From positions 29,264,672 to 29,328,671 of the forward strand of contig OX463842.1 in assembly GCA_949825065.1 (NCBI GenBank): a DNA stretch of 64,000 nucleotides, in the 5' to 3' direction. The translations under genes were made by a program, and so were the position numbers. Shown in pieces: positions 12,111 through 23,840 of the stretch. Under the pieces are notes generated by a model that had not been told where the DNA came from, made no database searches, and saw only the letters and a program-made list of their open reading frames with translations. The stretch is from Odontocerum albicorne (taxonomy: Eukaryota; Arthropoda; Insecta; Trichoptera; Odontoceridae). Position 1 is the first letter of the stretch. Each line of letters begins with the position of its first letter.

Positions 12111-13390
12111 ATACAAAATATACTGTTGGAAAATTTAATAATTAGCAATGTTATTAGAAAGGTCGCAATTTTCATAAGTTGTTCAACGCCCTAAGGACAT
12201 TTCACTAATGATCGCTTCGTGCATTTCCCTGTACGTTCGACTCACTCAGGCCACGCCCACACACACGACACACATCCAACTTACGAGTATGTCAACAAGT
12301 TGTACATGTTTTCCATATCCCTTTATACCTGTTTTTTCTATGTTTGAGGAATCAATAGATCGGTAATTAGATATTTATTTATACATTTCAGTCCCATAAT
12401 GGGATGTCTCAATTGTATCTTTCGAATCTGTGTCTCAGATGTTCCTTCGGAGAGGAGTAGTACTTTGAGATCTTCATCGAATAAACTGATCCTATAGGGC
12501 GGGGTAGTATGGTAGAGGTTTTGCCGTTGATGGTATTGTGGCGTGATATGGTCTGCTTCATAGTATTAGAGATGTGGGAGGTGTGCGCAGCTATCGGAAG
12601 CATATCACGAATCGGAAAATTTACAAATGTATATTTAGTAAGTTTTCTGCGGGTTTTTTTTTTACCAAAGTGCCTTTGAAGATAGTCTACTTTCTAGACG
12701 CCGCTATAAAAATTGTCCGTATATTATTATTATTATATGTAGACAATACCATGCCATTTGTTTGTCGGGAAAGCATAGAAAACAGAGTCAGACTTTTCAT
12801 TACGTCACATTACCCTCTCTATATACTCGTATATTCTCAAACAGCCTCTTCGGTTTTTTAAATCACAAAATTGAACCACTCTTATAAATACGTTTATTAA
12901 TAATAAAATACCGTAATTTTTTATTTATAAAACAAACCCACAGGACCACCACATAATTCAGATGACATCTGAAAGTATTTTTAAAAAGAGAATGTAAATA
13001 ATATATAACAATTAACTGTCCACTAGAGAATTGGCACTGACAACGCTACCGCTGGTGTTTTAGTAGATACGTAAAATACACGATAAATCTGATGGAGCTG
13101 GCTAATGATCCCCCCCCCCCCCCCTCCACGTATTTTTTTTTAATGACCGATGCCTGTGGATAGTGGCCCTTCTTGTCTTTTGCCCATTGTTTTCCTCTTC
13201 ACGATGCCCGCATGGTGGATTGGTTTTGTCAGTCTTCAATTATTCATACGATTATAATGTCCCAATTTATATGGATTATATTATTTAAGAATGAATACGT
13301 CTACTCGCATTATAGGTTATTTAATACAAAATATCAAATTAATGTTTGACCACTCAACAATTGACGAAGAATACTTGACCACATCAGTGG
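12111..13390. other. Unannotated stretch with a poly-C run
   Basis: No gene is recognised. The open frames at 12409-12603 (minus) and 12574-12861 (plus) have no motif. A run of about 14 C lies at 13111-13124, next to a T run; such runs are error-prone in assemblies. Confidence 0.4.
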
Positions 13391-13391
13391 A

Positions 13392-13440
13392 CTAGTTGTA
13401 AGAGATTACCACATGATAAGTCCGATAGGTTGAATGTAGG
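13392..13440 (+). repeat. SINE-A tail fragment
   Basis: Carries the GTTGTAAGAGATTACCACAT and GATAGGTTGAATGTA portion of the SINE-A body, as in the copies at 15.2, 24.7 and 30.6 kb. The head is absent. Confidence 0.45.
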
Positions 13441-13794
13441 TTTACAAAGAAAACACAATAGAAATTTGAATGTCATTAGAATGTAATCAATAATTAAAAT
13501 TAATTGATTTGGTAGCATTTTGTTAATTGATTGATTTGGTAGAAATTTGTATTTTTTTCAGAATGAATCCATATACTCGTATAAATTTTGCCTTTCTTAA
13601 TTGAACGGGCTTAAACTCAGATGTGTCTTTTTGTTTATTAAGTTTTTAATTCTCCCCGACCCCAGAAATCAAGTTGATAAGACGGTAGTCCTTCAAATTG
13701 TGGTTTCGAGTTTTGTTCCTGATGATAACCAAGAAAAAAGGTTCTTGTATGATTAAGAGCACGTCTTCAAAGTTATTGATACCTCTCTGTGCGT

Positions 13795-13920
13795 TGTACT
13801 ATTACAACGAGTTTAGTTCCTGCAGCAGTGTTTCTAAACCCAAAGGCTCGATTAATGAGTTTTAAATTATTGTCTCCCGGCAAAGATGTTCAACATGTCC
13901 ACACAACCAATGCGGACATG
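13795..13920 (+). repeat. Dispersed repeat D copy
   Basis: The block holding GTTTCTAAACCCAAAGGCTC, a GATTAATGAG stretch and ATTGTCTCCCGGC aligns by eye with 19660-19760 and more weakly with 31980-32050. It has no coding capacity. The family is unknown. Confidence 0.45.
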
Positions 13921-14204
13921 TCGAGGAATTAACTGTTACATTTAAATAAAGGTGATGTAGAAAAAAATGATCATAAATTTATCAGAAAATTTAAACAAAG
14001 GTTAACTTGTAACTGCTAGGTTTCATTACGGATAAAATGGATATTTTCAACTAGTAACGTTGTTTTTGCGGTTTACTGGTTCTTAGTTTTATTATTGCTA
14101 CGTGACACTTCAATGAAAAAAATAGTATACTTACCTATCTTGTTATATATATTATAATTGAATTACGAGTATATTCTGAAATAAAAAATGGGACTTAAAT
14201 ATAC

Positions 14205-14485
14205 GAGTATTGAAACGAAAACTGGCGACTGTTAAGCGTTGTCGAAATTTGGTATTTAAGTTCCCATACACCATACCATCACGCTGTGTCTCCTGCAGAG
14301 AAAATTGATCTCTAAACTTTTTAAGCTCCAAACTATCCAAGTACACCGTTTTCGTGTCCTCCTTCTTCATACATCTGGCCAAACACATATTTTTAATTAG
14401 TGCATTATTTCTAGAATAACAAAACTCAGGTAATATTACTCTAGCGTCAATGGTTCGGTGTGTGGTAGACGCGTTATCCAATATT
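14205..14485 (-). pseudogene. Tentative LINE family A tail
   Basis: A minus-strand open frame contains LARCMKKEDTKTVYLDSLEL, which resembles the RCMRRYMDVVEAKDVC type of tail seen in LINE family A copies. No RT motif accompanies it. The similarity is limited to about 20 residues, so this is a weak call. Confidence 0.32.
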
Positions 14486-15159
14486 GAAGTTCCGGTTTTG
14501 ATTTTATTTTCCAGACTTAACTATATTTAAAAAAGAATATGTTAGAAATTATAGAAATACTTCTAATTTTTATCCAATCTTAACGACTGTTTCAAAATAC
14601 TGTGATATACGTATTGCTAAAGTTTATCAGATGGTTTTAAAGTAAGTGAAAGGAGGTGAATGATTGATTCTCCATATACGTCGAATAGTAGATCGTGTCT
14701 TAAACGGCATAAAGCGTTGGAGAAATAAATAGAGTACAATGAAAATAAAAAGTATTATTTTGAACGGAGCTGTCGGAATATAACTAAAAAAATAAACATT
14801 GGATAAAAAAATTAAAATGATCTATCTTATGTTTGAACAATGACTCCCCGTTGTGATTGACTGTACAATATTGTAGTAAGAATTTATTTTGGATACTGAT
14901 TTCTGTATATTTTTATTAAGGCAATAATTATGGATGTCGACAAAAAGTTAGCCAATACGTGGATTGTTTTCCATCTGGACGTCTCGGTATTGTTTCCTAT
15001 GGTGACCAACTAAAAATATTTTCATAATAAAGCTTTCTATTAACTTTCTGATTTATGACGAAAAATTTAAGGTATGCAAAAAACGATAAATTTTCGTTCT
15101 TATGTATAACTGTGTTTAGCAAAAAAAATGTTTTCAGTGTTTGGACCGTTTATAAAAAT

Positions 15160-15365
15160 AAAAGTTGGGAAGACATTTATCTTCCAGTTCGGAGTTTACG
15201 GTTTCGATTCCCATTGTTATCCATTTTTTTTAAATGTTATCAGTCTGGTTTACAATTCAGGCCTCTTTAAAATCTTTCTAGTTGGTTGTAAGATATTACA
15301 ATTTAACAATAAAACCGCAATGTTGTACTGTGTATAGTCAAAGCTTAATACAATGAAATACAAAG
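15160..15365 (+). repeat. SINE-A copy, fairly complete
   Basis: The tRNA-like head with a B box (GGTTTCGATTCCC) lies at about 15208-15220. It is followed by a T-rich linker, GTCTGGTTTACAATTC, TTTCTAGTTGGTTG, the AATAAAACC motif and a GTTGTACTGTGTATAG tail. It is in the same orientation as the copies at 20.5, 24.6 and 46.4 kb. The open frames here are chance readings of the SINE. Confidence 0.65.
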
Positions 15366-15650
15366 AAAAATAAAATAATATGACATTTTTTTGAAAGAGT
15401 GAAAACTAACATGACTTAATTGATAAGACATATATTTTATACAGTTCAGTCCAGTTTCCCCCACGATGGAGGACAAAATAAGTCCCCATCCAGCGCGATC
15501 TACAGAAGAAGATTGAAATCTTCTTTATTTTGGTTTTTGAGTGCCACGTAGTGACGAAAATGAAAAGAATTGTTGCGACGAGTCTTCAGGTCCGATGTCA
15601 CGGGAGAAGGAAAATGACTCGCAGCGAAGTCAACATATTTGTAAAGCGGC

Positions 15651-15974
15651 TTAAATCCAGGAGTTCAAAAAGCCTAGTAAGTTACCATTACTTTTACAGA
15701 AAACTTCGAATGTAGTAAAACTATTCTTTGACGCCACTAGATCGGGAGTAGCCAATCGGTCCGAAGATGAAACTATGTAAGGCTGAGCGGAGTTCCCTTC
15801 GGAAAAGATTGACTCGATTATCATCACAGAACCATAAAATGTGATCAGTAGATTGATCCAGATGGCCGCAAAAATTACAACGTGGTGAAAGGACAATATT
15901 AAAATTAAAACGTTTGCCATTAAAGCTCTTATGGCAAGAGATACATTGTGTAGTCCAACTCCTTGATTTAACAA
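15651..15974 (-). pseudogene. LINE C-terminal zinc-knuckle remnant (I/R1/Jockey-type)
   Basis: In one minus-strand frame the block reads LSPRCNFCGHLDQSTDHILWF followed by C. This fits the C-x2-C-x8-H-x4-C knuckle that closes the ORF2 of I, R1 and Jockey-group non-LTR retrotransposons, where an EHxLxxC segment is usual. An overlapping 107-codon frame on the same strand is a different reading of the same DNA and is not the coding one. RT and endonuclease domains are absent, so this is a 5'-truncated copy. Confidence 0.5.
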
Positions 15975-16691
15975 ATAATCAGATAACTGAATTTTATTTT
16001 TTAGTGAAAAAATAACAAAATTTTAGGTTAACAGTTTGGAAATGTACCTTAAGTGTTTCAATTGAAATTATGCAGTACATAGTTTATGTTTTTGTTTTCT
16101 ATAAATAAAACAATTGTATTCATATGTTCCCCAGATTAAAGTAATATAACCGTTGAACGAACCGTTGAACAGCACTTAACGAATAAAACACACTATACTT
16201 AAACATTTATTTGGCAATATAAAAGAAATAGGTCCAATTATACTAAATATTTTTCAACGTATTTACATCATAAAATTTATTATTCTTTAACCAATAATAT
16301 CGTAACCATCACTTCTGAGAAAGTCAATGAAACATGGTGAAATGTTATTCTCCAATCATTTTCAGATTTTATGACTCTATGCGGGTAAACTTTGAAAAAG
16401 AAATCATGATGGTGGCAAATAACAAATTTCACTCAATTTCGTGCTACAAAAACATATTTTTTTATATATACAGTCAGAAAAACTTTTTTTTTTTTGCATG
16501 TAAACGTGCGAATTTGGAAGGCTAGATAATGCTATTGTTCGCTAAATATTTATTTTTTACTTCTTATTCTCATAACTTTGTAGGAAAACTCGCCATTAGT
16601 CCGAAGCATCCAAATAAAATATTTGTTTAAAAATAATCATACTAATCAAGTTCCTTTTAAATATGAACACGTCACACATACACTACATTTC

Positions 16692-16886
16692 ACCTTAAGC
16701 TAGATGTGTTACTCTATCACATATCAGAAGATCGTCAAATGTTTCTATGTAGGTCATCCCTTGGTAAATTTTCTGCGGTTTTCTTACCAAATATGTTTGT
16801 TAAATATATGCAGATGCGGGGTAATACCTAATCTAATGGCCGCCACCACTACCTTCCTTTCATTACACTTTTATATTTATTTTGTA
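16692..16886 (+). repeat. Repeat C, left part split by a mariner
   Basis: Aligns with 5290-5460: CTTAAGCTAGATGTGTTACT, the AGAAGATCGTC stretch, ACCAAATATGTTTGTTAAAT and GCAGATGCGGGG appear in the same order. The repeat resumes at 18158 after the mariner. The segment GCCxCCACCACTACCTTCC also recurs at 44.97 kb. Confidence 0.6.
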
Positions 16887-18157
16887 TTAGGTGTACAAAT
16901 AAGTTTCCGCCGTTTTTTATAAAAAAATGGGCATTTATTGTGAAAGAACGGAACCTCATGTTTTATTCGAAGTAGTACCCATCGCTTGCCACTACTTTTC
17001 CCCATCTTTCTGTCAGCATACGAATACCGCGTCAGTCATCATCATCATCTTTTGAGGCTATCCACGAATCGACTCAATTTTTGGTATCTTCATATGATGT
17101 GAAGTGCTGCTCAGACAGGCCATGCGTCACCGATCAAAACAAGTGGTAATCAGATGGAGCAATGTCTGGTGAATACAGCGGGTGGGGTAAAACTTCTCAA
17201 TTGAGTGTTTCCAAATAGGTTTTGACCGGTGCCGCAACATGTGGACTAGCATTATCATGCAGGAGAATAATTTTGTCGTGTCTGGCGTAGTAGTGGGCGC
17301 GCTTTTCCTCGAGTGCTCGACTCAATCTCATCAATTATGTTCGGTAGACAGCCCCAGCAATGGTTTCATTCAGTTTGAGCAACTCATAATACACGACACC
17401 AAGCTGATCCCACCAAATACACAACAAGAGTTTTTTTCCATGAATATTTGGCTTAGCCGTAGATGTTGAAGCATGACCAGGGGATCCCCATGATTTCTTC
17501 CTTTTTGGATTATCATAATGGATGCATTTTTCATCACCAGTGACTATATGGTGCAGAAAACCCTTTCGTTTATGCCTGGCAAGCAGCATTTCACATGTGG
17601 AAAATTGGCATTCAAAGTTTCTCCGTGTCAGTTCATATGAATCCCAATTTCTTTGTTTTTGAATCATTCCCAATGATTTCAACCCATGTGAAATTGCTTG
17701 TTGAGTCACTCCTAATGTAAGTGCAAGTTCTTCTTGCGTTTGGCACGAATCTTGATCCAATAATACTTCCAATTCCGCGTCTTCGTACACTTTCGGCCTT
17801 CCGCTACGTTCTTTGTCTTCGATGTCAAATTCACCGTTCTTAAACTTTTGAAACCACTCACGACAACTTCTCTCACTTAAGGCAGCCTCACCATATGCTT
17901 CTACAAGCAATCGATTTCTTCAAATTGAAGAAGTAAATCAAAAGTTCCCGCAAATGACGCTTATTCGGCTCAAAACTTGACATTTTCGAACACAAAAAAA
18001 TATGTTATACTGATAAAAATTCACTAATATTTCAAGGTCATGTTGTTGACAGATGTCCAACCTTACGATAATGACATTTTACATCTGACAATTTTAACCA
18101 TAACTTACTGGTGGCGCCAACTTTTGTCAAACGGCGGTGACTTATTTGTACACCCAA
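16887..18157 (-). mobile_element. Mariner element, nearly full length (1271 bp)
   Basis: Bounded by imperfect terminal inverted repeats: TTAGGTGTACAAATAAGT at 16887-16904, and the complement of TTGGGTGTACAAATAAGT at 18140-18157. Both continue to CCGCCGT. TA dinucleotides at 16885-16886 and 18158-18159 are the expected target-site duplication. The length is normal for mariner. It holds one decayed transposase reading frame on the minus strand. Confidence 0.9.
16963..17984 (-). pseudogene. Mariner transposase pseudogene
   Basis: Encodes a DDD-type (D34D) mariner transposase that would cut and paste its own element. Translation starts with MSSFEPNKRHLRELL at 17984. It hits a small deletion and frameshift after FFNLKKS, continues in the long frame from AYGEAALSERSCREWFQKF through the HTH (GVTQQAISHGLKSLG), and reaches the first catalytic Asp in IVTGDEK at about 17535. 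Beyond YYELLKLNETIAG another frame shift occurs, and the rest can be followed in pieces: LHDNASPH (second Asp), YSPDIAPSDYHLF (third Asp) and VVASDGYYFE before the stop near 16963. All three Asp are present, but frameshifts and stops inactivate it. The conserved Trp after GDEK is Cys. Confidence 0.85.
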
Positions 18158-18215
18158 TAATATTTTTAATCCGTCAGTAAAAGTGGGTTCGAATCCAGAG
18201 TTAGAGTACTATACC
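18158..18215 (+). repeat. Repeat C, right part after the mariner
   Basis: ATATTTTTAATCCGTCAGTA and GGGTTCGAATCCAGAGTTAG correspond to ATATTTTTAATCTCTCAATA and GGTTTAAAACCTGAGTTAA in the uninterrupted copy at about 5455-5497. This restores the repeat across the mariner. Confidence 0.6.
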
Positions 18216-18237
18216 ATATACGTTGTTCTTTAATTAT

Positions 18238-18403
18238 TATTATTTCCTTGTATGTTATAACACTTTCATTGTGTAAAGTACAGCCTAGGGGTTTATTGTC
18301 ATGTGGTAATCTCTTCCAGTTAATCAAAAAGATGTTAAAGATGCCTTTAGTGAAAAACAGAATTGAACTCTTTTTAAAATAAATCGGATTCCAACGGGTT
18401 TCT
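18238..18403 (-). repeat. SINE-A copy, head eroded
   Basis: The complement carries the SINE-A body: CTTTTTGATTAACTGGAAGA, the TTACCACATGACAATAAACC stretch, CTAGGCTGTACTTTACACAA and a TATAACATACAAG tail. The tRNA-like head is recognisable only as CCCGTTGGAATCC at the high-coordinate end. Confidence 0.6.
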
Positions 18404-19539
18404 AAGCTATATACTCGTACAAACCCAGGGCTAGATGATATTTTGCAAAATTTTCGGCTTATCTAACAAAAAATCTTCATTCACTCGGTCTGTAGCCTGG
18501 CACATAATTCACTTTTATTGCAAATAAACGTATCTATGAGGCCTGTGTGAAGTATTACGATGCAATTCGTCTCAATAGATTTCATCTAGGATCCCATCCA
18601 TTCGTAATAACACGTTACGCCCGCTTTTTAACTAATTTCAATTGTGATTTACTTAATGCCGTGGGGTCAAAACATTTATAAAGATTTGTATAGATGGTTG
18701 ACTCTATTTAACTATTTCTATGTCTTGTTATAATATATGTTATGTGTATAGTCCTAGGAGTATATTACGGTTGAAAGAATATTAACTGCTATAAGAACGG
18801 ATCATTGAGATAGTTATGCCACGTTAAAATAATACATGAAAGATTTGCGAAAAATCTATTCGATTATATAAGATTTTTTTGAAAAGTCTAGAAAAACATT
18901 TCACGAGAGTATGCATAGAAAAGTATATCTACACGGCAGTCGTAATAGATGTATACTTAGATCGTGTGAAGTGGACATCTGTTCTATCTACCTAATTTAA
19001 TAGGGACATGATTTAAATAGAATTTTATAGTCGAGGCGCTAGGGTAAAAATTACAAAGCGTTTCAAGTTTTTAGGAGTTTTCATTGTGTCATTATTAATT
19101 TGTAATGATTTAAATATTTACCAAAAATAGTGATAGTAATGTCAATAAAATGGTTGTTATCATGGTTTATGTCCCGATATACAATAAATAAATTTAATTC
19201 AAATAGTAAAAAAATAAAGCGCTCATAATTTGATAATTTACTACGAAACCTATTCCTATTTCTGAAAGAAATTAATTTTCGCTACTTTAAGACGCTTAAT
19301 TAATTAATTTTAAACATTTAATTAAATATCTAATGTTCATATTGGAAAAATGCGTTCAAATTATAATAAAACAAATCAAGAACACCTGTTTTTAAAAAAT
19401 TGAGTCACGTACTTCGTCAAATATATGTGTATTATAGAATGGCTTAACTATGAGTGGAAGAATTTTTTGTAAAATTATGATCCTCCAAAGCTACAAAAGC
19501 TTCAAGGTTTATCAAATTAAAATATTTTTTTCATTTAGT

Positions 19540-19600
19540 TAGAATAATTACCAAATGATAAGAAATCCGCCAGGTTGTAATGTTTTCAACGGAAGTGTAG
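19540..19600 (+). repeat. SINE-A tail fragment
   Basis: The stretch ATTACCAAATGATAAGAAAT followed by CCGCCAGGTTGTAATG matches the SINE-A tail. It is followed within about 60 bp by repeat D. Confidence 0.45.
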
Positions 19601-19654
19601 TCAAATATTTCAATGACGTTAACTGGTGGCGATCATACATTTCTTCTAATGATA

Positions 19655-19760
19655 ACAGGAGTTCAGTGTGTACTCCGGTGGTTCTAAACCGAAGGCTCTA
19701 TTACTGGGGCCAAAGAAAATTGTATTTCCCAACTTCGCTCTTCAATATGTTCGAATTACT
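19655..19760 (+). repeat. Dispersed repeat D copy
   Basis: The segment GTTCTAAACCGAAGGCTC, TATTACTGGGGCC, then ATTTCCCAACTTCGCTCTTC and AATATGTTC parallels 13830-13905. Confidence 0.45.
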
Positions 19761-19829
19761 AATTGGAATTTGTTGAAGGGTACGAAAGAAGGAGTATATA
19801 GAAATAATTTTGCAATACAGAACGATAAG

Positions 19830-20030
19830 TAGTCATGTTACGGATTCATGACGCCTGTATGCATATTAGTTTATTGTGTGCAAGCTTTAATAAGCACATA
19901 GTCTTGACATATCAAATCTTAAGTGCCGATAACACGGAGATAAACATTTCAAGTTTATATGCAGGTACAAACTGCTTCAAACTTATTAGACAGATCTATA
20001 AAGCATTTTGCAGAATAGCGTTTTAAGAAT
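19830..20030 (-). repeat. SINE-B body fragment
   Basis: Shares GACGCCTGTATGCATATT, TGTGTGCAAGCTTTAATAAG and CATATCAAATCTTAAGTGCC, then CAGATCTATAAAGCATTTTG, with the fuller copies at 27.5 and 63.1 kb. The tRNA-like head is not present. Strand is assigned from the head position in the other copies. Confidence 0.5.
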
Positions 20031-20437
20031 TAAAATAAAATAGCTTAATTAAAAAAAATAATATAAATGTAAACGAATCAGGGTGGATTAAATCCGGGAC
20101 CGGGCTAACTTGCCATGAACTCTGACTACTATAGTAGATAATTTCGTCAACTTTGTTCTAAATCCATGTGAACGTATCTTAAGCGTCTGCACGGCTTGAA
20201 TTGAGAACACTCATCTTCATGAAATATCATACATTATACTGCGTCATTTTATCTGAGTGGAACTCTTACTTCATGATCTGAATCCATCATACGTGGCCTT
20301 CTTATGATTGCTTTTTTAATAAATACCAATAATTTGGATGTTGCAAATAAGATTATGTTAAGAAAAATCTCATTTTATTGATTTGCAGACGCTTCATAGA
20401 TAAGTAATCGGAGAACTCTTAGGGGATAACTTAAACG

Positions 20438-20680
20438 ACCTCCGTGGCCTTATTATCTTAATAAAATATTTCTAAACGAAACATCCGTACCTAGTTGGAA
20501 AGACGCATGTCTTCCAAACAAGGGGATACCCAGACTGGGAACCAGATTTTTTTATAAAAAGGGTTCATGCCTAGTTTTCACTTCAAGCTTCCGCAACACA
20601 TTTTTGGTTGGTTGAAAAATGCACTCGCCAGATACTGTATACAACGAAAGTGTATGATATATACGTATCGAACGAACTGG
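20438..20680 (+). repeat. SINE-A copy, head disrupted
   Basis: A CCTCCGTGGCCTTATT head start at 20438 is interrupted. A second head-like piece (CGTACCTAGTTGGAAAGACG, then CATGTCTTCC) follows at about 20487. The body runs through TTTTCACTTCAAGCTTCCGC and TTTGGTTGGTTGAAAAATGC to a GTATACAACGAAAGTGTATG tail. The head seems to hold a small duplication or insertion. Confidence 0.5.
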
Positions 20681-20689
20681 TAGGTGTAT

Positions 20690-21870
20690 TGTAACAGTAA
20701 ATAATACAGTGTTTTATAATGCCTTGTTTGCTTTAGCTTGCCTATAATATACAATATATTTTTCTTTTTTATATTTGACTGTACATCGAACCACTTTTGA
20801 ATTTGAAATTAAAATGTTATCTTAGAAAATAATAGTTTTTAACCTTTAAACGAAGGGGTAGGTCGATAATGTGTTAATTTTACATATGTGTTTGAGTGAT
20901 ATAATTAAAATATACTATTTGTCTTATAGATTAATTATAGCTGTTGCATGTTGACTCTATGAAAACTGGAAAGGGTGTTGAATTGTTATATAAGTAAACA
21001 TTTAAGATAGGGAGTTACGATTTCCGGTTGGAGATGGACATTTCTGTGTCGCAAAAAACTTGATTAAACCAGGAAGTATGCAACTTGTCAAACTGAATTT
21101 TCCTATATATCATTCTCACACAATGGTAACCTTGAACTTTTGATGATATTTAATTGATTAGCTTGTTTATAAAAATAAATATAGGAAATACTGCAACGAA
21201 AAAAAAAATACAAACTGCCAACGGAAAATGGACCGGTAACTTTTTGTTATCTGGTCAGCTTTGACTACCGCTGCACGGGAGATTGATATAACAAAGTTTA
21301 GCAATACTCTCGTTAATTATAATTTTTGATCATCAATGCTACAGTCCAGAATAAGTTTTGAATATCTATTGTTTGTTCGCAACACCATCTTATTTTTGGT
21401 ATTTTGTCGCTTTCTGATGAATGCAAAATCTGTTAAATTTATATGGTTCTAAAGACACGATTTTTTTGCTTGAGTATTAATATTATTTCGAATTTTAAAA
21501 TTCAAATGCGCCAATAGCAATTTGCTAATCACAATTTTATGTTGTGATTCATCATTTGTTAGAGTTCATCATTCATTTAGGTATTCCATATCTGCATTGT
21601 TACTGCTATATTTTAATAAAGATATTGGTGAGTTCAGGAGGGCTCTTTTCCGGTATTTACTTGATCTTAGATCTTGACTGGAAGATAGGATATGCCATTT
21701 AGGTTTTTCAATTTTTTTTCCTAATTACTCTTATAATTTTGTTTTTTTAAACTAAAGTGTTATATTGTTGACCGTATTTAAGCGATTTTGTGTTGAATAT
21801 TATTTTATTGTCTATGTTGTACATTGATATATTTATGTTTCATATTTTGAAATATATTGTTATTTGTTTA
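20690..21870. other. Unannotated AT-rich stretch
   Basis: No gene or identifiable repeat. Homopolymer-rich sequence only. Confidence 0.35.
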
Positions 21871-21873
21871 GTA

Positions 21874-21980
21874 CAACACTGTTTATTCCTCTTTATAGGG
21901 GAATGAACAGTGTTGGATTCAACAAATTACGTCTTTAAAACTTCACAGTATTAAAACTTCACAGTAATATCACAGTATTA
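21874..21980 (+). repeat. Hairpin plus repeat shared with 12.05 kb
   Basis: Arms CAACACTGTTTATTCC (21874-21889) and GGAATGAACAGTGTTG (21900-21915) pair at 15 of 16 positions around a 10-nt loop. The right arm and what follows (ACAGTGTTGGATT, then ACGTCTTTAAAACTTCACAG) match the repeat end at 12045-12110. A short CTTCACAGTA duplication follows. Confidence 0.5.
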
Positions 21981-22535
21981 AATAACATATTTTGAAATAA
22001 TGTGTATTTTAAATTCCGTTGTTTATTGAAGATGTTGATATTTTGTTTTATACACGTTACTGTGTAAATATATTAAGTATTTTTTCAAGTGAAGTAAAAT
22101 TTTAACAATATATTTGAATGTTTATACATTATTTATACAAAACAGTGTTCTAAAAATGTCAAACAATTTACTTTTGTCAACAAAAAACTCTCTTTGATAG
22201 CTCTTAACACTTTGGAAAATATCTCCATTGTTGAATTATCTTAACTTTCATGAAGCCCTTGTTTGATGAACACGTACGCAATAATTATTACTAAAATAAC
22301 AAAAGCGTGTACTTAACTCTCTGAGCGTAACCCGCAGAAAGATTTGGTGATTATTTCGCCATTAAGATTATAAACTGCGCTGACTGTTACGAACTTTTAA
22401 TCTCAAATACAACTCGTCAACAATTAATTGAGAAGAAAGCAAAAGCGGTGAGACCAGAGCGATTAATGTGATCACAATGTTATGCAAATGCGTTCGTAAC
22501 ACGTAACAGCAATAAATGGTGGACACCAGATGGAA

Positions 22536-22612
22536 AGGAATTGTAGCGAGAAATACTATTCAAAGGAATTGTAGCAAGAAATACTATTGAAAGGAATTGT
22601 AGCAAGAAATAA
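22536..22612 (+). repeat. Short tandem repeat, about 28 bp, three units
   Basis: The unit GGAATTGTAGCAAGAAATA plus CTATTGAAA repeats nearly perfectly two to three times. The first unit has GCGAG instead of GCAAG. This looks like a simple replication-slippage array. Confidence 0.75.
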
Positions 22613-22703
22613 ATAATAACTTTTTTATTTACGAATTCATCAATTTACATATTGTTTATTAAATTTTTAAAGTAATATGCATGAGAAGACAAATATTTAT
22701 GCA

Positions 22704-22796
22704 CCTCCAATGATCTGCTTGGCCCAATTGGTATCAAGATGCCTTCCTTCTGACCTGAAAATTGCGGGTTCGATTCCCGTTGGTACGTACTATCTT
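22704..22796 (+). repeat. SINE-A head, tRNA-like with good B box
   Basis: The head shows CTTGGCCCAATTGGTATC (A box region), a CTTCTGACC middle and a clear B box (GGGTTCGATTCCCG at about 22768-22781), followed by TTGGTACG. The body is absent, replaced by AT-rich sequence. It is not an intact tRNA: no acceptor stem or anticodon arm of proper geometry is visible. Confidence 0.6.
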
Positions 22797-23627
22797 TTTT
22801 CAAATATTTTACTTTCTGATTTTTACTTCTGACCTCTTGAAAAAAAATCTGGTTTGTTGAAATAGATATTTAACATATTTGATTGAATAATTTATGGTTT
22901 CGGGGGTAGTAATTTTGCTATTCATATATATTTTAAATAAACAAAGGATATGAACTACTCGTATTTGTCCTATTATAAATATACTCGTAATGTCAATTAA
23001 TAATTTTGTTGTTCTGAGGTTTTCAATGGGATATATTTTATGAGTGATAATCAAAAGTGCTGAAAAAAGTGCACACAAAAATTTAAAAAATAATGTTTGC
23101 TTTGTTTAATGATTTAAAAATAAGAGACAAATTAAACTAAAACGAAATTGGAATATTTATATAAACGAAGAAAGTTGCTTTCCATTAGTTCCACGTTTCC
23201 TAGTTATTAACTGTGAAAAACATTCCCTGATTGATCATTATATTATAGACGCACTACGGAAACGTGATGTAAAAGTTCACAAATATGCAACGCATCCGTT
23301 TTTGCTTTTTATAAAAAAAAATTACTTTCCACAAATGAGGCGATCCAATGTGTTGATATGAAATGTGCGAGGTACAAAACATATTGATAAGAAAATATCT
23401 TGTTTTATGTTCCTATATAAAGTCAACAAAGTGAGTTATTATTGTTTTGCTTCTAATAAATAAATATAGATTTAATGACAAAAACTATTCAAAAATATGC
23501 ATCAAGATACAACCAAAATTTGACTTCTAAAAAAACTAGATATTTATTGTAAACTTACAGCTAACAAGCTGATTTTATTAACATCTATTTTAAGATATTT
23601 TTTTCTATCCAAACTATAAACTTTTTT

Positions 23628-23840
23628 GTATTGTATTATTACACTTTCCTTGTATATAGTACAATCTGATGGGATTAGTACTATGTAGCAATAACTTCCA
23701 ACCAATAAAAAAAAGGTAAAAAAGTTTCGAGGGAAAACTATACTAGAATTCTTTTTTTTTAAATCAACGATCCAACGGAAACAAACTCGCTACTCCCGAC
23801 TTGGAAGACAGGCGTCTTACCAAATAGACCACGTAGGTCA
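23628..23840 (-). repeat. SINE-A copy
   Basis: The complement gives the head (GACCTACGTGGTCTATTTGG, then TAAGACGCCTGTCTTCCAAG) and a degraded B box. The body follows, with a GGTTGGAAGTTATTGCTACA stretch and the ACAAGGAAAGTGTAATAA tail. It is one of the more complete copies. Confidence 0.62.

Noticed and set aside
13111..13124. Poly-C run as a regulatory element
   Set aside because: Simple homopolymer; likely length-unstable or an assembly artefact.
15651..15974. 107-codon minus frame as a membrane protein
   Set aside because: It is a shadow of the LINE zinc-knuckle frame on the same strand.
17239..17469. 76-codon plus-strand frame
   Set aside because: Antisense shadow of the mariner transposase.
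22704..22796. Functional tRNA gene
   Set aside because: B box is good, but the acceptor and anticodon stems do not form. It is a SINE-A head.
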